Of a stretch of 53,655 bases of DNA, positions 1 to 9,195 are shown one piece after another. Numbering within the stretch: position 1 is the stretch's first letter; each line of letters opens with the position of its first letter. The notes under the pieces were generated by a model. It saw only the letters and a list, made by a program, of their open reading frames with translations, had not been told where the DNA came from and ran no database searches. The position numbers and the translations under genes were made by a program. Source of the DNA: Candidatus Binatus sp. (lineage in GTDB: Bacteria; Desulfobacterota; Binatia; Binatales; Binataceae); contig NZ_DATCTO010000021.1 in the NCBI RefSeq assembly GCF_036567905.1, forward strand, positions 1-53,655, in the 5' to 3' direction.

Positions 1-125
1 CTCCGTTGTCGCGCGCGACCCCTGCCGCGAGCGCGCGGTCTCTTAATACTGGCCTCCCGTGCCAACGGGCGGGCGCGCCCACTGCCAACGGCTTAATACT
101 GCATGCCGTCGCCACGGCCACGGGG
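1..125 (-). repeat. Dispersed palindromic repeat, inverted copy
   Basis: Read on the minus strand, this stretch contains CCGTGGCGACGGC, then CAGTATTAAGCCGTTGGC, a GC-rich centre, GCCAACGG-like arms and a second ATTAAG block, ending in CGACAACGGAG. The same blocks occur on the plus strand near 53275-53370 and 53573-53655, and in part at 38540-38590. The arms CAGTATTAAG/CTTAATACTG and CCGTTGGC/GCCAACGG are self-complementary, so the unit could fold as a long hairpin. It is non-coding and probably a REP or MITE-like element. Confidence 0.7.
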
Positions 126-250
126 GCTGGTCTCCCTTTGCAGAGCGCGGGTCGAATGTTTTAAGTTCAAGCGCGACCGGCGCCTTACGCTCAGCCGGGC
201 GATCGTCATGGCCGCTACGGGACAGCCGGCCGTGCCAGGAGAAATGCGCG

Positions 251-1435
251 ATGGATTTCAATTTCAATCCCGAAGACGAAGCGTTCCGGATCGAGTTTCG
301 CGCGTGGCTGGACGCCAACAAGCAGTTTGCGCCGCGCTCGCGCGAGATGTTGATGGCCGAGGGCAGGAACGCGTTCGATGAGCAGAAGCGCTGGGCCAGG
401 AAGATGGCCGAAGGCAGATGGCTCGCGCCGAACTGGCCGGTTCAGTATGGAGGGCGCGGCGCCGGCATCCTGCAGACGATCGTCTATAACGAGGAACTCG
501 CGCGGGCGGGCGTCGCGGCGCCGATGATCGGGATGGGCACCACCATGTTCGGGCCGACGCTGTTGCATTGGGGGACCGAGGAGCAGAAGCAGCGCTTCAT
601 CCCGCCGATAATGAAAGCCGAAGAAATCTGGTGCCAGGGATATTCCGAGCCGGGCGCGGGCTCCGACCTGGCCTCGTTGCAGACGCGCGCGGTCGAGGAC
701 GGCGACTACTTCGTCGTCAACGGGCAGAAAGTGTGGACCACGATCGCGCAGTACGCCGACTGGATCTTCCTGCTGGTGCGCACTGATCCCGACGCGCCCA
801 AGCATAAGGGAATCAGCTACCTGATGGTCGATATGCACAGTCCCGGGGTGACCGCCCGGCCGCTGGTGCAAATCACCGGCACCAGGGGTTTCAACGAGGT
901 GTTTTTCGAAGACGTGCGGGTGCCGAAGAAAAACCTGGTCGGCGAGATCAACCAGGGCTGGCAGGTGGCGATCACGACGCTGATGTTCGAGCGATCGGGC
1001 GGCGGCGGCGATCGCGGCGTGCTCACGCAATGCCGCGAGCTGGTGGAGCTGGCAAAATCGATCCCGCGCAACGGCGCATCGGCGTGGGAGGACGCGAGCG
1101 TGCGCCAGCAGATCGCCCAGTTCCACTGCGAGGCGATGGCGCTGCGTTACACCGGCTATCGGCAACTGACGCGCCGGCTCAAGGGGATGCCGCCGGGGCC
1201 GGAAGGATCGATGATGAAGCTGTGCGGCACGGAGCTGAACTTGCGCATCCAATTGTTCGCGATGGAGCTGCTCGGGCCGTACAGCCAGCTCGAATTCAAC
1301 GCGCCGTTCGCAGTTGACCGGGGCAAGTGGTCGTTTCGGATGCTGGCGGCGCGCGGCGGCACGATTGCGGCGGGCAGCAATCAGATCCAACATAATATTA
1401 TCGGTGAGCGGGTGCTCGGACTGCCCAAGGGCTGA
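251..1435 (+). CDS. Acyl-CoA dehydrogenase, first of a tandem pair
   Basis: This 394-aa FAD flavoenzyme should catalyse alpha,beta-dehydrogenation of an acyl-CoA thioester. The frame is open further upstream into the repeat, but homology to the neighbouring paralogue begins at ATG 251 (MDFNFNPEDEAF). The N-terminal helical domain is followed by the family signature GYSEPGAGSDLAS (about 130-142), a beta domain (KHKGISYLMVDM, FNEVFFEDVRVP) and the C-terminal helical domain ending QIQHNIIGERVLGLPKG. The MCAD-type catalytic Glu of the EGT motif is replaced by Ala (AAGSNQIQ). Glu247 in 'LMFERSGGG' sits where LCAD, IVD and actinobacterial FadE26-type enzymes carry their base, so activity is still plausible. 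The next gene is collinear over the first 250 residues, and the two could form a heteromer. The substrate is not identifiable; a medium-to-long or branched acyl, or a steroid side chain, are options. Confidence 0.93.
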   Translation: MDFNFNPEDEAFRIEFRAWLDANKQFAPRSREMLMAEGRNAFDEQKRWARKMAEGRWLAPNWPVQYGGRGAGILQTIVYNEELARAGVAAPMIGMGTTMFGPTLLHWGTEEQKQRFIPPIMKAEEIWCQGYSEPGAGSDLASLQTRAVEDGDYFVVNGQKVWTTIAQYADWIFLLVRTDPDAPKHKGISYLMVDMHSPGVTARPLVQITGTRGFNEVFFEDVRVPKKNLVGEINQGWQVAITTLMFERSGGGGDRGVLTQCRELVELAKSIPRNGASAWEDASVRQQIAQFHCEAMALRYTGYRQLTRRLKGMPPGPEGSMMKLCGTELNLRIQLFAMELLGPYSQLEFNAPFAVDRGKWSFRMLAARGGTIAAGSNQIQHNIIGERVLGLPKG

Positions 1436-1477
1436 GACGGGCGCGCGCCGGGAATCAACGGAGAAGGCATTCAATCG

Positions 1478-2665
1478 ATGGACTTCAACTATACGCCGGA
1501 AGACCAGGCATTTCGCGCCGAAGTGCGCACGTGGCTCGAAGCGAACAAGAAATTCGCTCCGCCGCCGAGCAATATCATGGCCGACGAGGGCGAGGGCGAC
1601 TGGGCGGCGCGCCTCAACTGGCACCAGCGGCTCAACCAGGGCGGCTGGGTGGCAGTCAACTGGCCCAAGGAATACGGCGGGCGCGGCGCAACCGTCATGC
1701 AGCGGCTGATCTATCGGGAAGAACTGAGCCGGCTGGGGCTCAACGAGCCGATGATCGGGATGGGAATCAACCTGCTCGGTCCTACGCTGATACATTGGGG
1801 GACCGAGGAACAGAAGAAAAATCATATTCCGAAAATTCTCAAAGGCGAGGAAGTCTGGTGCCAGGGATACTCCGAGCCGGGCGCGGGCTCCGACCTCGCG
1901 TCGGTGCAGACGCGCGCGATTGACGATGGCGACGACTTCGTGGTCAACGGGCAGAAGACGTGGACCTCGATCGCGCAGCATGCGGACATGATCTTCGCGC
2001 TGGTGCGCACCGATCCCGCCGCGCCCAAGCACAAGGGAATCAGCTACCTGTTGATCGATATGCACAGCCCCGGCGTAACCGTGCGTCCGCTGGTGCAGAT
2101 GACGGGCGGCAAGGGCTTCAACGAAGTTTTCTTCGAGGATGTCCGCGTGCCGAAGAAAAATATCCTCGGCGAGCGCAACAATGGCTGGCAGGTCGCGATG
2201 ACCACGCTGCTGTTCGAGCGCGGCGGCGGCGGCGGCGAAGGCGCGATGGGCGAGGTCTATGAGCTGGCGAGGCTCGCCAGGCGCATCCCGCGCAGCGCTG
2301 ACGGCTCAACCGCGTGGGACGATTCGAGCGTGCGGCAGAAGGTTGCCGGATTCGCCGCCGAGGCGCAGGCGCTGCGATACACCGGCTATCGGCAGCTTAC
2401 GCGCCAGTTGAAGGGACTGCCGCCGGGGCCGGAAGGCTCGATGATGAAACTGTGCGGCACGGAGCTCGCGCTCCAGATTGCGCTTTACGCGATGGAACTG
2501 CTGGGGCCGTATAGCCAGCTCGAATTCAACGCGCCGTTCGCGGTTGACAAGGGCAAGTGGTCGTTCAGAATGCTCGCGGCGCGCGGTCCCACGATTTACG
2601 CCGGGACCAATCAGATCCAGCACAACATTATCGGCGAGCGCGTACTGGGTCTGCCCAAGGGCTAG
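1478..2665 (+). CDS. Acyl-CoA dehydrogenase, second of a tandem pair
   Basis: This 395-aa paralogue of the preceding gene lies 42 bp downstream and is presumably cotranscribed. It has the same domain order: helical N-terminus, GYSEPGAGSDLAS signature at about 130-142, beta domain, and C-terminus QIQHNIIGERVLGLPKG. Like its partner it lacks the EGT glutamate (YAGTNQIQ) and keeps Glu247 in 'LLFERGGGG'. Long identical nucleotide tracts in the last 250 bp of both genes indicate a fairly recent tandem duplication or gene conversion. The pair could assemble as an alpha2-beta2 heterotetramer like FadE26-FadE27, or be two isozymes of different specificity. A strong intrinsic terminator follows, so the pair is probably a closed unit. 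Confidence 0.93.
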   Translation: MDFNYTPEDQAFRAEVRTWLEANKKFAPPPSNIMADEGEGDWAARLNWHQRLNQGGWVAVNWPKEYGGRGATVMQRLIYREELSRLGLNEPMIGMGINLLGPTLIHWGTEEQKKNHIPKILKGEEVWCQGYSEPGAGSDLASVQTRAIDDGDDFVVNGQKTWTSIAQHADMIFALVRTDPAAPKHKGISYLLIDMHSPGVTVRPLVQMTGGKGFNEVFFEDVRVPKKNILGERNNGWQVAMTTLLFERGGGGGEGAMGEVYELARLARRIPRSADGSTAWDDSSVRQKVAGFAAEAQALRYTGYRQLTRQLKGLPPGPEGSMMKLCGTELALQIALYAMELLGPYSQLEFNAPFAVDKGKWSFRMLAARGPTIYAGTNQIQHNIIGERVLGLPKG

Positions 2666-2693
2666 CGCATACGAAAATCGAAGAGCCTGTTGG

Positions 2694-2727
2694 CGTGCGT
2701 GATGCCCGCATCGCGCACGTTTTTTTT
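2694..2727 (+). terminator. Intrinsic terminator after the acyl-CoA dehydrogenase pair
   Basis: A 10-bp stem CGTGCGTGAT / ATCGCGCACG (one T-G wobble) with loop GCCCGC is followed at once by eight T residues. It lies 29 bp after the stop codon of the second acyl-CoA dehydrogenase and ahead of the hydrolase gene. Confidence 0.85.
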
Positions 2728-2841
2728 CACTGTTCACAGTTCACAGATATTTCGCCCCAATGACTTTACTGTTACGGCATTTCGTGGCAGTGTCGCGCGA
2801 ACGCGCGTGCACCAACGCCAGGAGACTGATTAACAACCAGG

Positions 2842-3579
2842 ATGCTGCTGCAACTTATCGCCTCCGCGTACTTCGACTTCCTGCGGCAGTTCGCTTCGCT
2901 GGTTCGCGACCCGGTCGGCTACGGCGTCGGAGTGCCGCACGGCGACGGCCATCCGGTACTCCTGATTCCCGGATTCACCGCGGGCGATTGGTCGCTCGGC
3001 ACGCTGGCGCGATGGCTCGGGCGCGTCGGCTACCGTCCGTATCTGTCGGGAATCGATCTCAACGTCGGATGCCCGCGGCGCACGATGGAACTGGTGGGAT
3101 GGCGTCTCGAAAAGATCGCGCACGAATCCGGCCAGCGCGTGACGATCATCGGGCATAGCCTGGGCGGCGTACTGGGCCGCGCAATCGCGGCGGCAAACCC
3201 CGCAAACGTGCGCCAGGTGGTGGCGCTTGGCTCGCCGATTCGCGACGGATGGACGGGAGTGCATGACCAGGTCCGTCCTGCGCTGCAGGCGATCCAGGCT
3301 TTCTGGCAGACGTTTTCCGACGATCCCGACGACTGCAGCACGACCGAATGCGCATGCGCATTCGTCGCCGCCGTGTTCGCGCCGACCCCGGAAGAGGGCC
3401 GCTTCAGCGCCATCTACACGCGCCGCGACGAGATCGTGAATTGGCAATCGTGCATCGACGATGCGGGATCCAATTTCGAAGTCTCCGGACTGCACGCGAG
3501 CTTGATCGTCAATCGCGAGGTTTACCGAATCCTCGGGTCGATCCTTGCCGACGCCCCAGGCGAGAGCGCCGCCGCTTGA
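2842..3579 (+). CDS. Lipase-like alpha/beta hydrolase
   Basis: This 245-aa protein is of the alpha/beta-hydrolase fold, in the triacylglycerol-lipase/PGAP1-like group. The oxyanion region is VLLIPGFTAGDW (about 39-50). The nucleophile elbow GHSLGG puts Ser at about 106, an acidic residue is likely in IYTRRDEIV (about D196), and His is at about 218 in SGLHASL, giving a full triad in the usual order. Several Cys residues cluster near 165-172. There is no clear signal peptide, but the N-terminus is hydrophobic. ATG 2842 has only a weak ribosome site. A second gene with the same plan lies at 45114-45740. Neighbours do not fix the substrate; an ester or lipid is expected. Confidence 0.82.
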   Translation: MLLQLIASAYFDFLRQFASLVRDPVGYGVGVPHGDGHPVLLIPGFTAGDWSLGTLARWLGRVGYRPYLSGIDLNVGCPRRTMELVGWRLEKIAHESGQRVTIIGHSLGGVLGRAIAAANPANVRQVVALGSPIRDGWTGVHDQVRPALQAIQAFWQTFSDDPDDCSTTECACAFVAAVFAPTPEEGRFSAIYTRRDEIVNWQSCIDDAGSNFEVSGLHASLIVNREVYRILGSILADAPGESAAA

Positions 3580-3731
3580 ACCTTACCCGCCCCCGGTCCT
3601 ATTCATCGTCGCGAGAAATTCCAGGCAAGAAGAAATTTCCAACGCGGCGGTTCGCGATTTCACCGGCGCGCGCCGACGCAGCGCGACCGCCCATTCGCCA
3701 TGAAGGCCCGACGCGTATCGCCGGCGCAAGA

Positions 3732-3759
3732 TTGTTGATGGATTGGAAAATGGTAATAT
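3732..3759 (+). promoter_or_regulatory. Candidate sigma70-type promoter
   Basis: TTGTTG and TAATAT are separated by 16 bp in an A/T-rich dip of an otherwise GC-rich gap, 33 bp before the lipoprotein start. An AAGGAGG ribosome site follows just before that ATG. Confidence 0.5.
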
Positions 3760-3792
3760 CGCGCCATCGTTGACGGCTGCAAGGAGGAGCGA

Positions 3793-4527
3793 ATGATCAA
3801 ATACGCATTGATCGCGGCTGCCGCCGTTTTTGCAGTCGGGTGCAATTCTTCGCCGTCACAATCCCCCGAAAATAAGGTCGGCGGTCCCAACGTCGTTGCT
3901 TCCGCGCAAGCGCCGATGGCGACGGCGACGACGAGTCTTTCGCTGGACTGGGGTAAGAAAGGGCAAGCCGGCCAGGTCGCGATCGCTCAGCTATTGAGCT
4001 ACGGCGGCTCGAAACCGGCGATCGCTGCGCCGGCCGGCTGGCTGATGATTCGCGACGATTCCACCCCAACCACGCGCCAGTCGCTGTATTGGCATGCAAT
4101 CCAGGCGAACGACGCCGGCACGGCGACGTGGGCATTCAGCGCGCCGGTCGATGCGCAGGGCGCGATCGTGTTGCTGGATAATGTTGCATCGGCCGCGCCG
4201 GTGGATATGACAAGTGGCAACACCGGCACTGGCGGCATGCTGACGGCCAGGTCGATTGCGACTACCGCCGATGGGGATTTGATCCTCAGTTATTACGCAA
4301 CCGATTTCCATCTCCCCGGGCTCTTGGGATCGTCCCCGCAGATGCCGGCTGAGACGAAAACGCTGATGAATCAGGAAGCGGCGTCGCGCGAATTCTGGAT
4401 CCTCGCGACCTATCAGAGTCAGAACGGCGTCACCGAAGACCAAGTCTGCAGCGCCGCGCAGCTTTTCAACTGGGCCGCTGCGCAAGTTGCGATAAAACCC
4501 GCCAACGCGACCCCATCGCCACCGTGA
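3793..4527 (+). CDS. Hypothetical lipoprotein
   Basis: This 244-aa protein has an N-terminal lipoprotein signal: MIKYALIAAAAVFAVGC with lipobox AVGC and Cys17 as the lipidated residue. The mature part starts with a flexible Ser/Pro stretch, then an apparent beta-rich domain (SLDWGKKG, LYWHAIQANDAGTATWAFSAP, GAIVLLDNV) reminiscent of anchored surface or adhesion-type domains. The family was not recognised. The start is well supported by AAGGAGG 6 bp upstream. The stop overlaps the GTG of the following membrane-protein gene (GTGA), so the two are translationally coupled, and the lipoprotein may serve the envelope glycan cluster that follows. Function unknown. Confidence 0.8.
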   Translation: MIKYALIAAAAVFAVGCNSSPSQSPENKVGGPNVVASAQAPMATATTSLSLDWGKKGQAGQVAIAQLLSYGGSKPAIAAPAGWLMIRDDSTPTTRQSLYWHAIQANDAGTATWAFSAPVDAQGAIVLLDNVASAAPVDMTSGNTGTGGMLTARSIATTADGDLILSYYATDFHLPGLLGSSPQMPAETKTLMNQEAASREFWILATYQSQNGVTEDQVCSAAQLFNWAAAQVAIKPANATPSPP

Positions 4528-5888
4528 GCACCGACGTGACCGAATCGCACGCCGGTGCGAACCGCCCGACCCTGACGACCAGCCGCGGGTTCTTCGCGGC
4601 CGCCGTGGTTTTCGCGGTCGTCGGATACGCCGTCATCTTGTGGTACGGATGGAGCCTGACGCGGCTCGACATAATTTCGGCAATCGTCGCGCTGGGCGCT
4701 CTGACCTATTCATTCTGGCTGCCGGATTCGGAGCGGTTGATCGTCGAGACCGCCGCCAAGCGCGACGAGATGATTTCGCAGTTCGCCGTCTTCGTTGCAT
4801 TCCTTGCTTTCTATGCGATAACGGCGGGCTCGGACGCCAGCCCGTTCAATGCCCACGTGCGCCAGGCGTTCGCTTTCATCCACGGCCACACTTACATCGA
4901 CGCGCCCAATTACATCGAGCATGCGCAGCTTGGGCGCTACAGTTACCAGCTTCATCCGATCCTGCCGGCGCTGTTGCTGATGCCATTCGCAGCGATTTGG
5001 GGGATGGACACCAACCAGACGATTTTCTCGATCGTCTTCGGCGCGCTCGACGTCGCGCTCGCCTGGCGCCTGCTCGGGCGTTTGCGCCTGACGGTCAACG
5101 CGCGAACCTGGCTCACGGTTTTTTTTGGCGCGGGCACGATCGTCTGGTACGAGACCATCCACGGTACCAGCTGGGGGGTGTCGATGGTGGTCGCAATCGC
5201 GATGACGTTGCTTGCGCTCGACGAGACGTTCGGCAAAGCGCGCCCCGCGATCATCGGGACGTTTGCCGCGCTCGCGGCGCTGGCGCGCTACGATCTGGCG
5301 TTCGTCTGGCCGATTTATCTTGCGCTGCTTTACCTGCGGGGAGCGCGCAGGATTCGCGAATTGGCATGGTTCATACCGGGCTGCGCGGCGGTGGCGCTGG
5401 CGTACATTACGTTCAACGAAATTCGCTACCAGAGCTTGTTTGATCGCGGCGTATTTGTCTTCGCGCCACCGGGCTCTCATCTGTTTGGATGGGAGCACTT
5501 TCCCGGAAACTTCTACACGCTGTTTTTCATGACCACGCGGTTGGACGACACGTTCCCGTACATCCATCCGACTTTCGGCGGCCAGGCGCTTATTCTCACC
5601 AGCCCGGCATTCATCCTGGCTCTGCGGCCGAGCTTCCGCCGAATTCAAACCGCGCTCGTCGGCGTCGCCGCGCTGATCGCGATGACACCGAGCCTGTTCT
5701 ACTTCACCAACGGATTTGCGCAGTACGGCACGCGTCATTACCTGCACACGTTTCCCTTTCTGTTGCTGCTGATGGCGTTCGGTGTGCATCGGCGAGCCGA
5801 TCAATTGACGCGCATCCTGATTGTGGTTTCGGTCCTGATGATTGCGTTTGGCGTGTGGCATGAAAGATTCTACGGGCTCAACGCTTAA
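4524..5888 (+). CDS. Polytopic membrane protein, GT-C glycosyltransferase-like
   Basis: This 454-aa integral membrane protein has about 10-12 predicted transmembrane helices. After the first helices a loop reads SDASPFNAHVRQAFAFIHG, with an acidic residue placed like the catalytic Asp in the first periplasmic loop of GT-C enzymes that use polyprenyl-phosphate sugars. The loop continues with aromatic and His residues (HIDAPNYIEHA region). The start is GTG at 4524, overlapping the lipoprotein stop by 4 bp. It is followed after 8 bp by another membrane protein. It probably transfers a sugar to an envelope acceptor; the family assignment is from topology and loop motif only. Confidence 0.7.
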   Translation: MSTDVTESHAGANRPTLTTSRGFFAAAVVFAVVGYAVILWYGWSLTRLDIISAIVALGALTYSFWLPDSERLIVETAAKRDEMISQFAVFVAFLAFYAITAGSDASPFNAHVRQAFAFIHGHTYIDAPNYIEHAQLGRYSYQLHPILPALLLMPFAAIWGMDTNQTIFSIVFGALDVALAWRLLGRLRLTVNARTWLTVFFGAGTIVWYETIHGTSWGVSMVVAIAMTLLALDETFGKARPAIIGTFAALAALARYDLAFVWPIYLALLYLRGARRIRELAWFIPGCAAVALAYITFNEIRYQSLFDRGVFVFAPPGSHLFGWEHFPGNFYTLFFMTTRLDDTFPYIHPTFGGQALILTSPAFILALRPSFRRIQTALVGVAALIAMTPSLFYFTNGFAQYGTRHYLHTFPFLLLLMAFGVHRRADQLTRILIVVSVLMIAFGVWHERFYGLNA

Positions 5889-5896
5889 CGGGGTTA

Positions 5897-7216
5897 ATGC
5901 GGGGAATCGACCAGACCAGTTACGTCCTTGGTGTGCTGTGCGGCTTGTGCCTGCTGGCGCTGCTCGCGGCGGCGCTGGCGGTGGCTATCAGGCCCATGCT
6001 GCGGGAGCGCGACCGGCGCTTCGGGCTGGTGCTCGCGATCCTCGTCGCGTTGGCAATCGTCAAGCTCGCGCTGTTGCGGTTTCTGCCCGGTGATACGGTT
6101 GACCTGATGCAGTTTGAATCCTGGGGCACGGCGATGGCGCGATTCGGGCCGGCCCACGTGTACGATCCTCAGTACGTATGCAAGTACACGCCCGCTTATC
6201 TGTACGCGCTGTGGCCGGCGGCCGCATTAGCCCCGAACTCCACAGATAGTCTGCGCCAGTTCATCGAGATCCCTTCGATTATTGCCGACCTGCTTCTCGC
6301 GATCAGCGTGTATGCTGCTGTGCGGCGGATAGCTGAGCTTCGTTTCGCGTTGCCCGCGACCCTGCTTGCGGCATTCAATCCCGCGTTGATCTATTCGAGC
6401 ACGGTATGGGGGCAGAACGACTCGCCGCTGGCTTTTCCGGTTCTTCTGAGCGTCGTAATGGCGCTTGACTCGCAGTTCGAGCTGGCCTGGGCGCTGGCGA
6501 TTGTCGCCGCGATGATAAAATCGCAAGGTCTGATTCTGCTGCCCATTCTGGCGTGGTGGACGCTTATGACCGGCAAAGTCAGCGATTGGTTCAAGGCGGC
6601 GGGAGCGGCCCTGGTTACTGCAATCGTGGTGCTTGCGCCTTTCCAGCTTGCGCGTCCGTGGCATTTCCTGCCGGACCTTTACGCCTCGTCGGTAGGTTGG
6701 TTTCCGTGGGCGTCGCTCAACGCGTTCAACCTGATGTTGGCCTTGGGTGGGTTGACTGTATTAGACAGCGAAAGGGTATTCGGATCGGTTTCGTTTTTCA
6801 TGCTGGGAAACTTTCTGTTTGGAATAGCCTACCTCATCGCGGGATACATCGTTTGGCGCCGGCGCGCGGGATGGAGTCTGATGTTTTCCGTTTTCCTCGT
6901 GTACCTGGGGATGTTCGTTTTTGCGCCTCGAATGCACGAGCGCTATCTGTACTACGCCGTCGCGCTGCTTGCGCCGTTGGTGTTCAGCTCCTGGGCGACG
7001 ATCGTGCTCTACGCTACTCTCAGCGCCACGCTGTTGTTGGACATGGCGTACGTGTTCTTTGAGTTGGTATTTGTGAAAGGGGTCGTCGAGGGACACCTGA
7101 TTATTGGGCCCAACGGCCGATTTGAGATCGCGCTTATCAACGTGACGGCCTTCGTGCTCGCCGCCATCTACGGGCTTGTCATGACCTTTCGGACCTCAGA
7201 GCGGGTACCAGCGTGA
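5897..7216 (+). CDS. Polytopic membrane protein, GT-C/GT87-like
   Basis: This 439-aa multi-span membrane protein begins at ATG 5897, 8 bp after the preceding gene. The first outer loop has DTVDLMQFESWGTAMARFGP, then YDPQYVCKYTPAYLYALWP, a pattern seen in PIG-M/DUF2029-type mannosyltransferases where an early Asp is catalytic. A later motif NPALIYSSTVWGQNDSP also fits that group. A RMHERYLYYAVAL segment near the C-terminus matches the 'PRMHERY' motif common in these transferases. It likely uses a lipid-linked sugar and acts in the cytoplasmic membrane. It forms an operon with the genes before and after. Confidence 0.75.
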   Translation: MRGIDQTSYVLGVLCGLCLLALLAAALAVAIRPMLRERDRRFGLVLAILVALAIVKLALLRFLPGDTVDLMQFESWGTAMARFGPAHVYDPQYVCKYTPAYLYALWPAAALAPNSTDSLRQFIEIPSIIADLLLAISVYAAVRRIAELRFALPATLLAAFNPALIYSSTVWGQNDSPLAFPVLLSVVMALDSQFELAWALAIVAAMIKSQGLILLPILAWWTLMTGKVSDWFKAAGAALVTAIVVLAPFQLARPWHFLPDLYASSVGWFPWASLNAFNLMLALGGLTVLDSERVFGSVSFFMLGNFLFGIAYLIAGYIVWRRRAGWSLMFSVFLVYLGMFVFAPRMHERYLYYAVALLAPLVFSSWATIVLYATLSATLLLDMAYVFFELVFVKGVVEGHLIIGPNGRFEIALINVTAFVLAAIYGLVMTFRTSERVPA

Positions 7217-7248
7217 AAAAGCCGAATCGTCCCCAGGGGGCTCGCTAG

Positions 7249-8988
7249 ATGCCGTTGTCGTCGCCGCGGCTGCGATGGCTGCGTAACGAGCGCGTGATGG
7301 TGTCGCTCGGCGCGGTCATCTACGCATGCGTCTTCGCTTATCCGGTTTTAACTCACCTCTCGACCCCGGGTACCCTGTGGGATTGGGATTTAGAACTGGG
7401 TCAAGAGTGGGCCGCCTGGGAAACGGTAACTGTCTTTAAGCAGATTCCGCTCTGGAATCCTTACAAGTGCGGGGGGCTGCCGATGCTGGCGCATCCGCTC
7501 GGCCGCGTCGTCGCGCCAACCTTTCCGCTTACGCTGATGTTCGGGCCGGCTGCGGGTCTGCATTTGTCGATCCTGATGTTCCTGGCGATTGCATGGTCGG
7601 GGACATACGTACTCGCACGCGCCTTGAGCATGCGTCCGCTCGCTGCGTTGGGCGCGGCGTTCGTCTTTCCGTCGAGTTCGTGGTTCGCGCTGCAAGTGGG
7701 CTCCGGTCACATTTGGACGTTCGGCTTTGCCTGCCTTCCATGGCAGGCGGCGTTCGCGATACTTGCGGTCGAGCGCCGTCGCACCGGCTTCGCCGTGCTG
7801 GCCGGCTTTGCGCTGGCGGTGGGGTTCCTCGAGGGCGGCCCGTATCCGCTGGCATTGTGCGGACTGACGATCGCGATGCTCCTCGCGACCGTGGCAGCGC
7901 TGCGCAGGAGCTGGTGGCCGTTGTACGTCCTGGGCGTGATTTTCTGCTTCGCCGTCGGGCTTTCGGCAATCAAGCTGCTTCCCGCCTACTTCGTAAGCAT
8001 TAGCGTCCCGCGCCGGACCGCGGGCGACGAGGTCAACACGCTTGCGGCGCTTGCGACGGATCTTTTTTCCCGCACGCAAAACCTCTTCCTGCCTTTCCCC
8101 AACGGATTCAACTTCTGGGAATCCGGCGCGTACATCGGCCTCTTCGCTCTGCCCGCAGTCGCCAGCGTCTTCACCCCGCGCCGCAGCGCTGCATGGCTGA
8201 TTGTGGGCGCGATCCTGCTGCTGCTGGAGCGCGGCGCGCTGCCTCCGCTTCCGCTCTGGCCCTATCTGCACCACCTGCCCCCCTTCTCCTCGTTGAGGGT
8301 TCCGTCGCGCTTCATCATCTGTTTCGCGTTGGTCGTAGCGATTCTCGCCGGATTCGGATTCGACTGGCTCGCGGCAAGGGCGCGTCCGTGGGGTGCGATC
8401 GCCGCCAGCCTGCTTATGGTTGCCGCTGCAACCGACTGCTGGCTGGTGGCAGTGTCAATCTATGGCGGAATCTTTTCCTATCCCGCCCATCCGGGACCCG
8501 CGATGGCATCCTTTCGCCAGATTCGGAACGTTCCCAACACCAACAGCATGCTGTTGCCCGCGATGCAGAACGAGGGCATCTTGGTGTGTTACGAATACAC
8601 TTACTGGCCGACCTCTGCCGTGGGATTCGGCCAGCCCGGTTATCGCGGCGAGCAGTACCTGCTCGGCCCAGGCTCCGTGACGCTGGTGCGATGGACTCCC
8701 AACCGCCTCGAATACGCCGTGGACGCGCAGGCCCCTTCGGTGATGGTCGTCAATCAGAACTACGATCCATCGTGGCGAGTCACGTCGGGACCGAGCCAGA
8801 CATTCTCCCAGGATGGATTGCTGGCGGTGCGGGTGCCGGCCGGGAAAAGCCGAATCGTCCTCAGATACATCAGCATCGCGACAATTTGCGGGATGATAAT
8901 CTCAATTCTGACTGCTATCGCCGCATTTGTGCTGATCCGATGGGAGTCGCAACGGCCCGCTTCCGAGACGCGTAATTTTGACACCTGA
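7249..8988 (+). CDS. YfhO-like polytopic membrane protein, paralogue 1
   Basis: This 579-aa protein has about 10-12 membrane spans and a C-terminal soluble beta domain, the layout of YfhO/GT-C-related proteins. Characteristic pieces are WNPYKCGG (about 69-76), a VFPSSSWF helix start, and the C-terminal run YRGEQYLLGPG, WTPNRLEYAV and VVNQNYDPSWRV. All recur in the next gene, so the two are tandem paralogues. The start ATG is preceded by AGGGGG. The last codons and stop lie inside the duplicated segment 8962-9195. A role in envelope polysaccharide modification is inferred from fold and neighbours; no donor or acceptor can be named. Confidence 0.75.
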   Translation: MPLSSPRLRWLRNERVMVSLGAVIYACVFAYPVLTHLSTPGTLWDWDLELGQEWAAWETVTVFKQIPLWNPYKCGGLPMLAHPLGRVVAPTFPLTLMFGPAAGLHLSILMFLAIAWSGTYVLARALSMRPLAALGAAFVFPSSSWFALQVGSGHIWTFGFACLPWQAAFAILAVERRRTGFAVLAGFALAVGFLEGGPYPLALCGLTIAMLLATVAALRRSWWPLYVLGVIFCFAVGLSAIKLLPAYFVSISVPRRTAGDEVNTLAALATDLFSRTQNLFLPFPNGFNFWESGAYIGLFALPAVASVFTPRRSAAWLIVGAILLLLERGALPPLPLWPYLHHLPPFSSLRVPSRFIICFALVVAILAGFGFDWLAARARPWGAIAASLLMVAAATDCWLVAVSIYGGIFSYPAHPGPAMASFRQIRNVPNTNSMLLPAMQNEGILVCYEYTYWPTSAVGFGQPGYRGEQYLLGPGSVTLVRWTPNRLEYAVDAQAPSVMVVNQNYDPSWRVTSGPSQTFSQDGLLAVRVPAGKSRIVLRYISIATICGMIISILTAIAAFVLIRWESQRPASETRNFDT

Positions 8989-9195
8989 CTAGCAAATCGC
9001 TTACGCTGGCACGCTCAATCCGGCAAGCTGGAGACGGCCGAGGCCGGGGGAGGAGTGGCGCCGGCTTCGCGACCGATGGAGTTCCAATGCATGGGATAGC
9101 CGACCGCGCGCACATCACGAACCTGCTCGCGACGCGGGGCTATCTCGGCATTTTCGCAGCTGTGTTCGCCGCCAACCTGGGCGCCCCGGCGCCGG
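8962..9195 (+). repeat. Duplicated DedA upstream region and 5' end, copy A
   Basis: About 234 bp match 11039-11277 in the same orientation with scattered substitutions and short indels. Shared blocks include CGAGACGCGTAATTTT, ACACCTGACTAGC, CTCAATCCGGCAAGCTGGAG, TTCCAATGCATGGGATA and GGCTATCTCGGCAT. Copy A runs from the last codons of the first YfhO-like gene into the first 36 codons of the second, so it supplies the start codon of that gene. Confidence 0.85.

Noticed and set aside
215..2065. A 616-codon open frame on the minus strand across the acyl-CoA dehydrogenases
   Set aside because: Antisense to two clearly homologous genes; Arg/His/Asp-rich composition and repetition across the two paralogues show it is the shadow of GC-rich codon usage.
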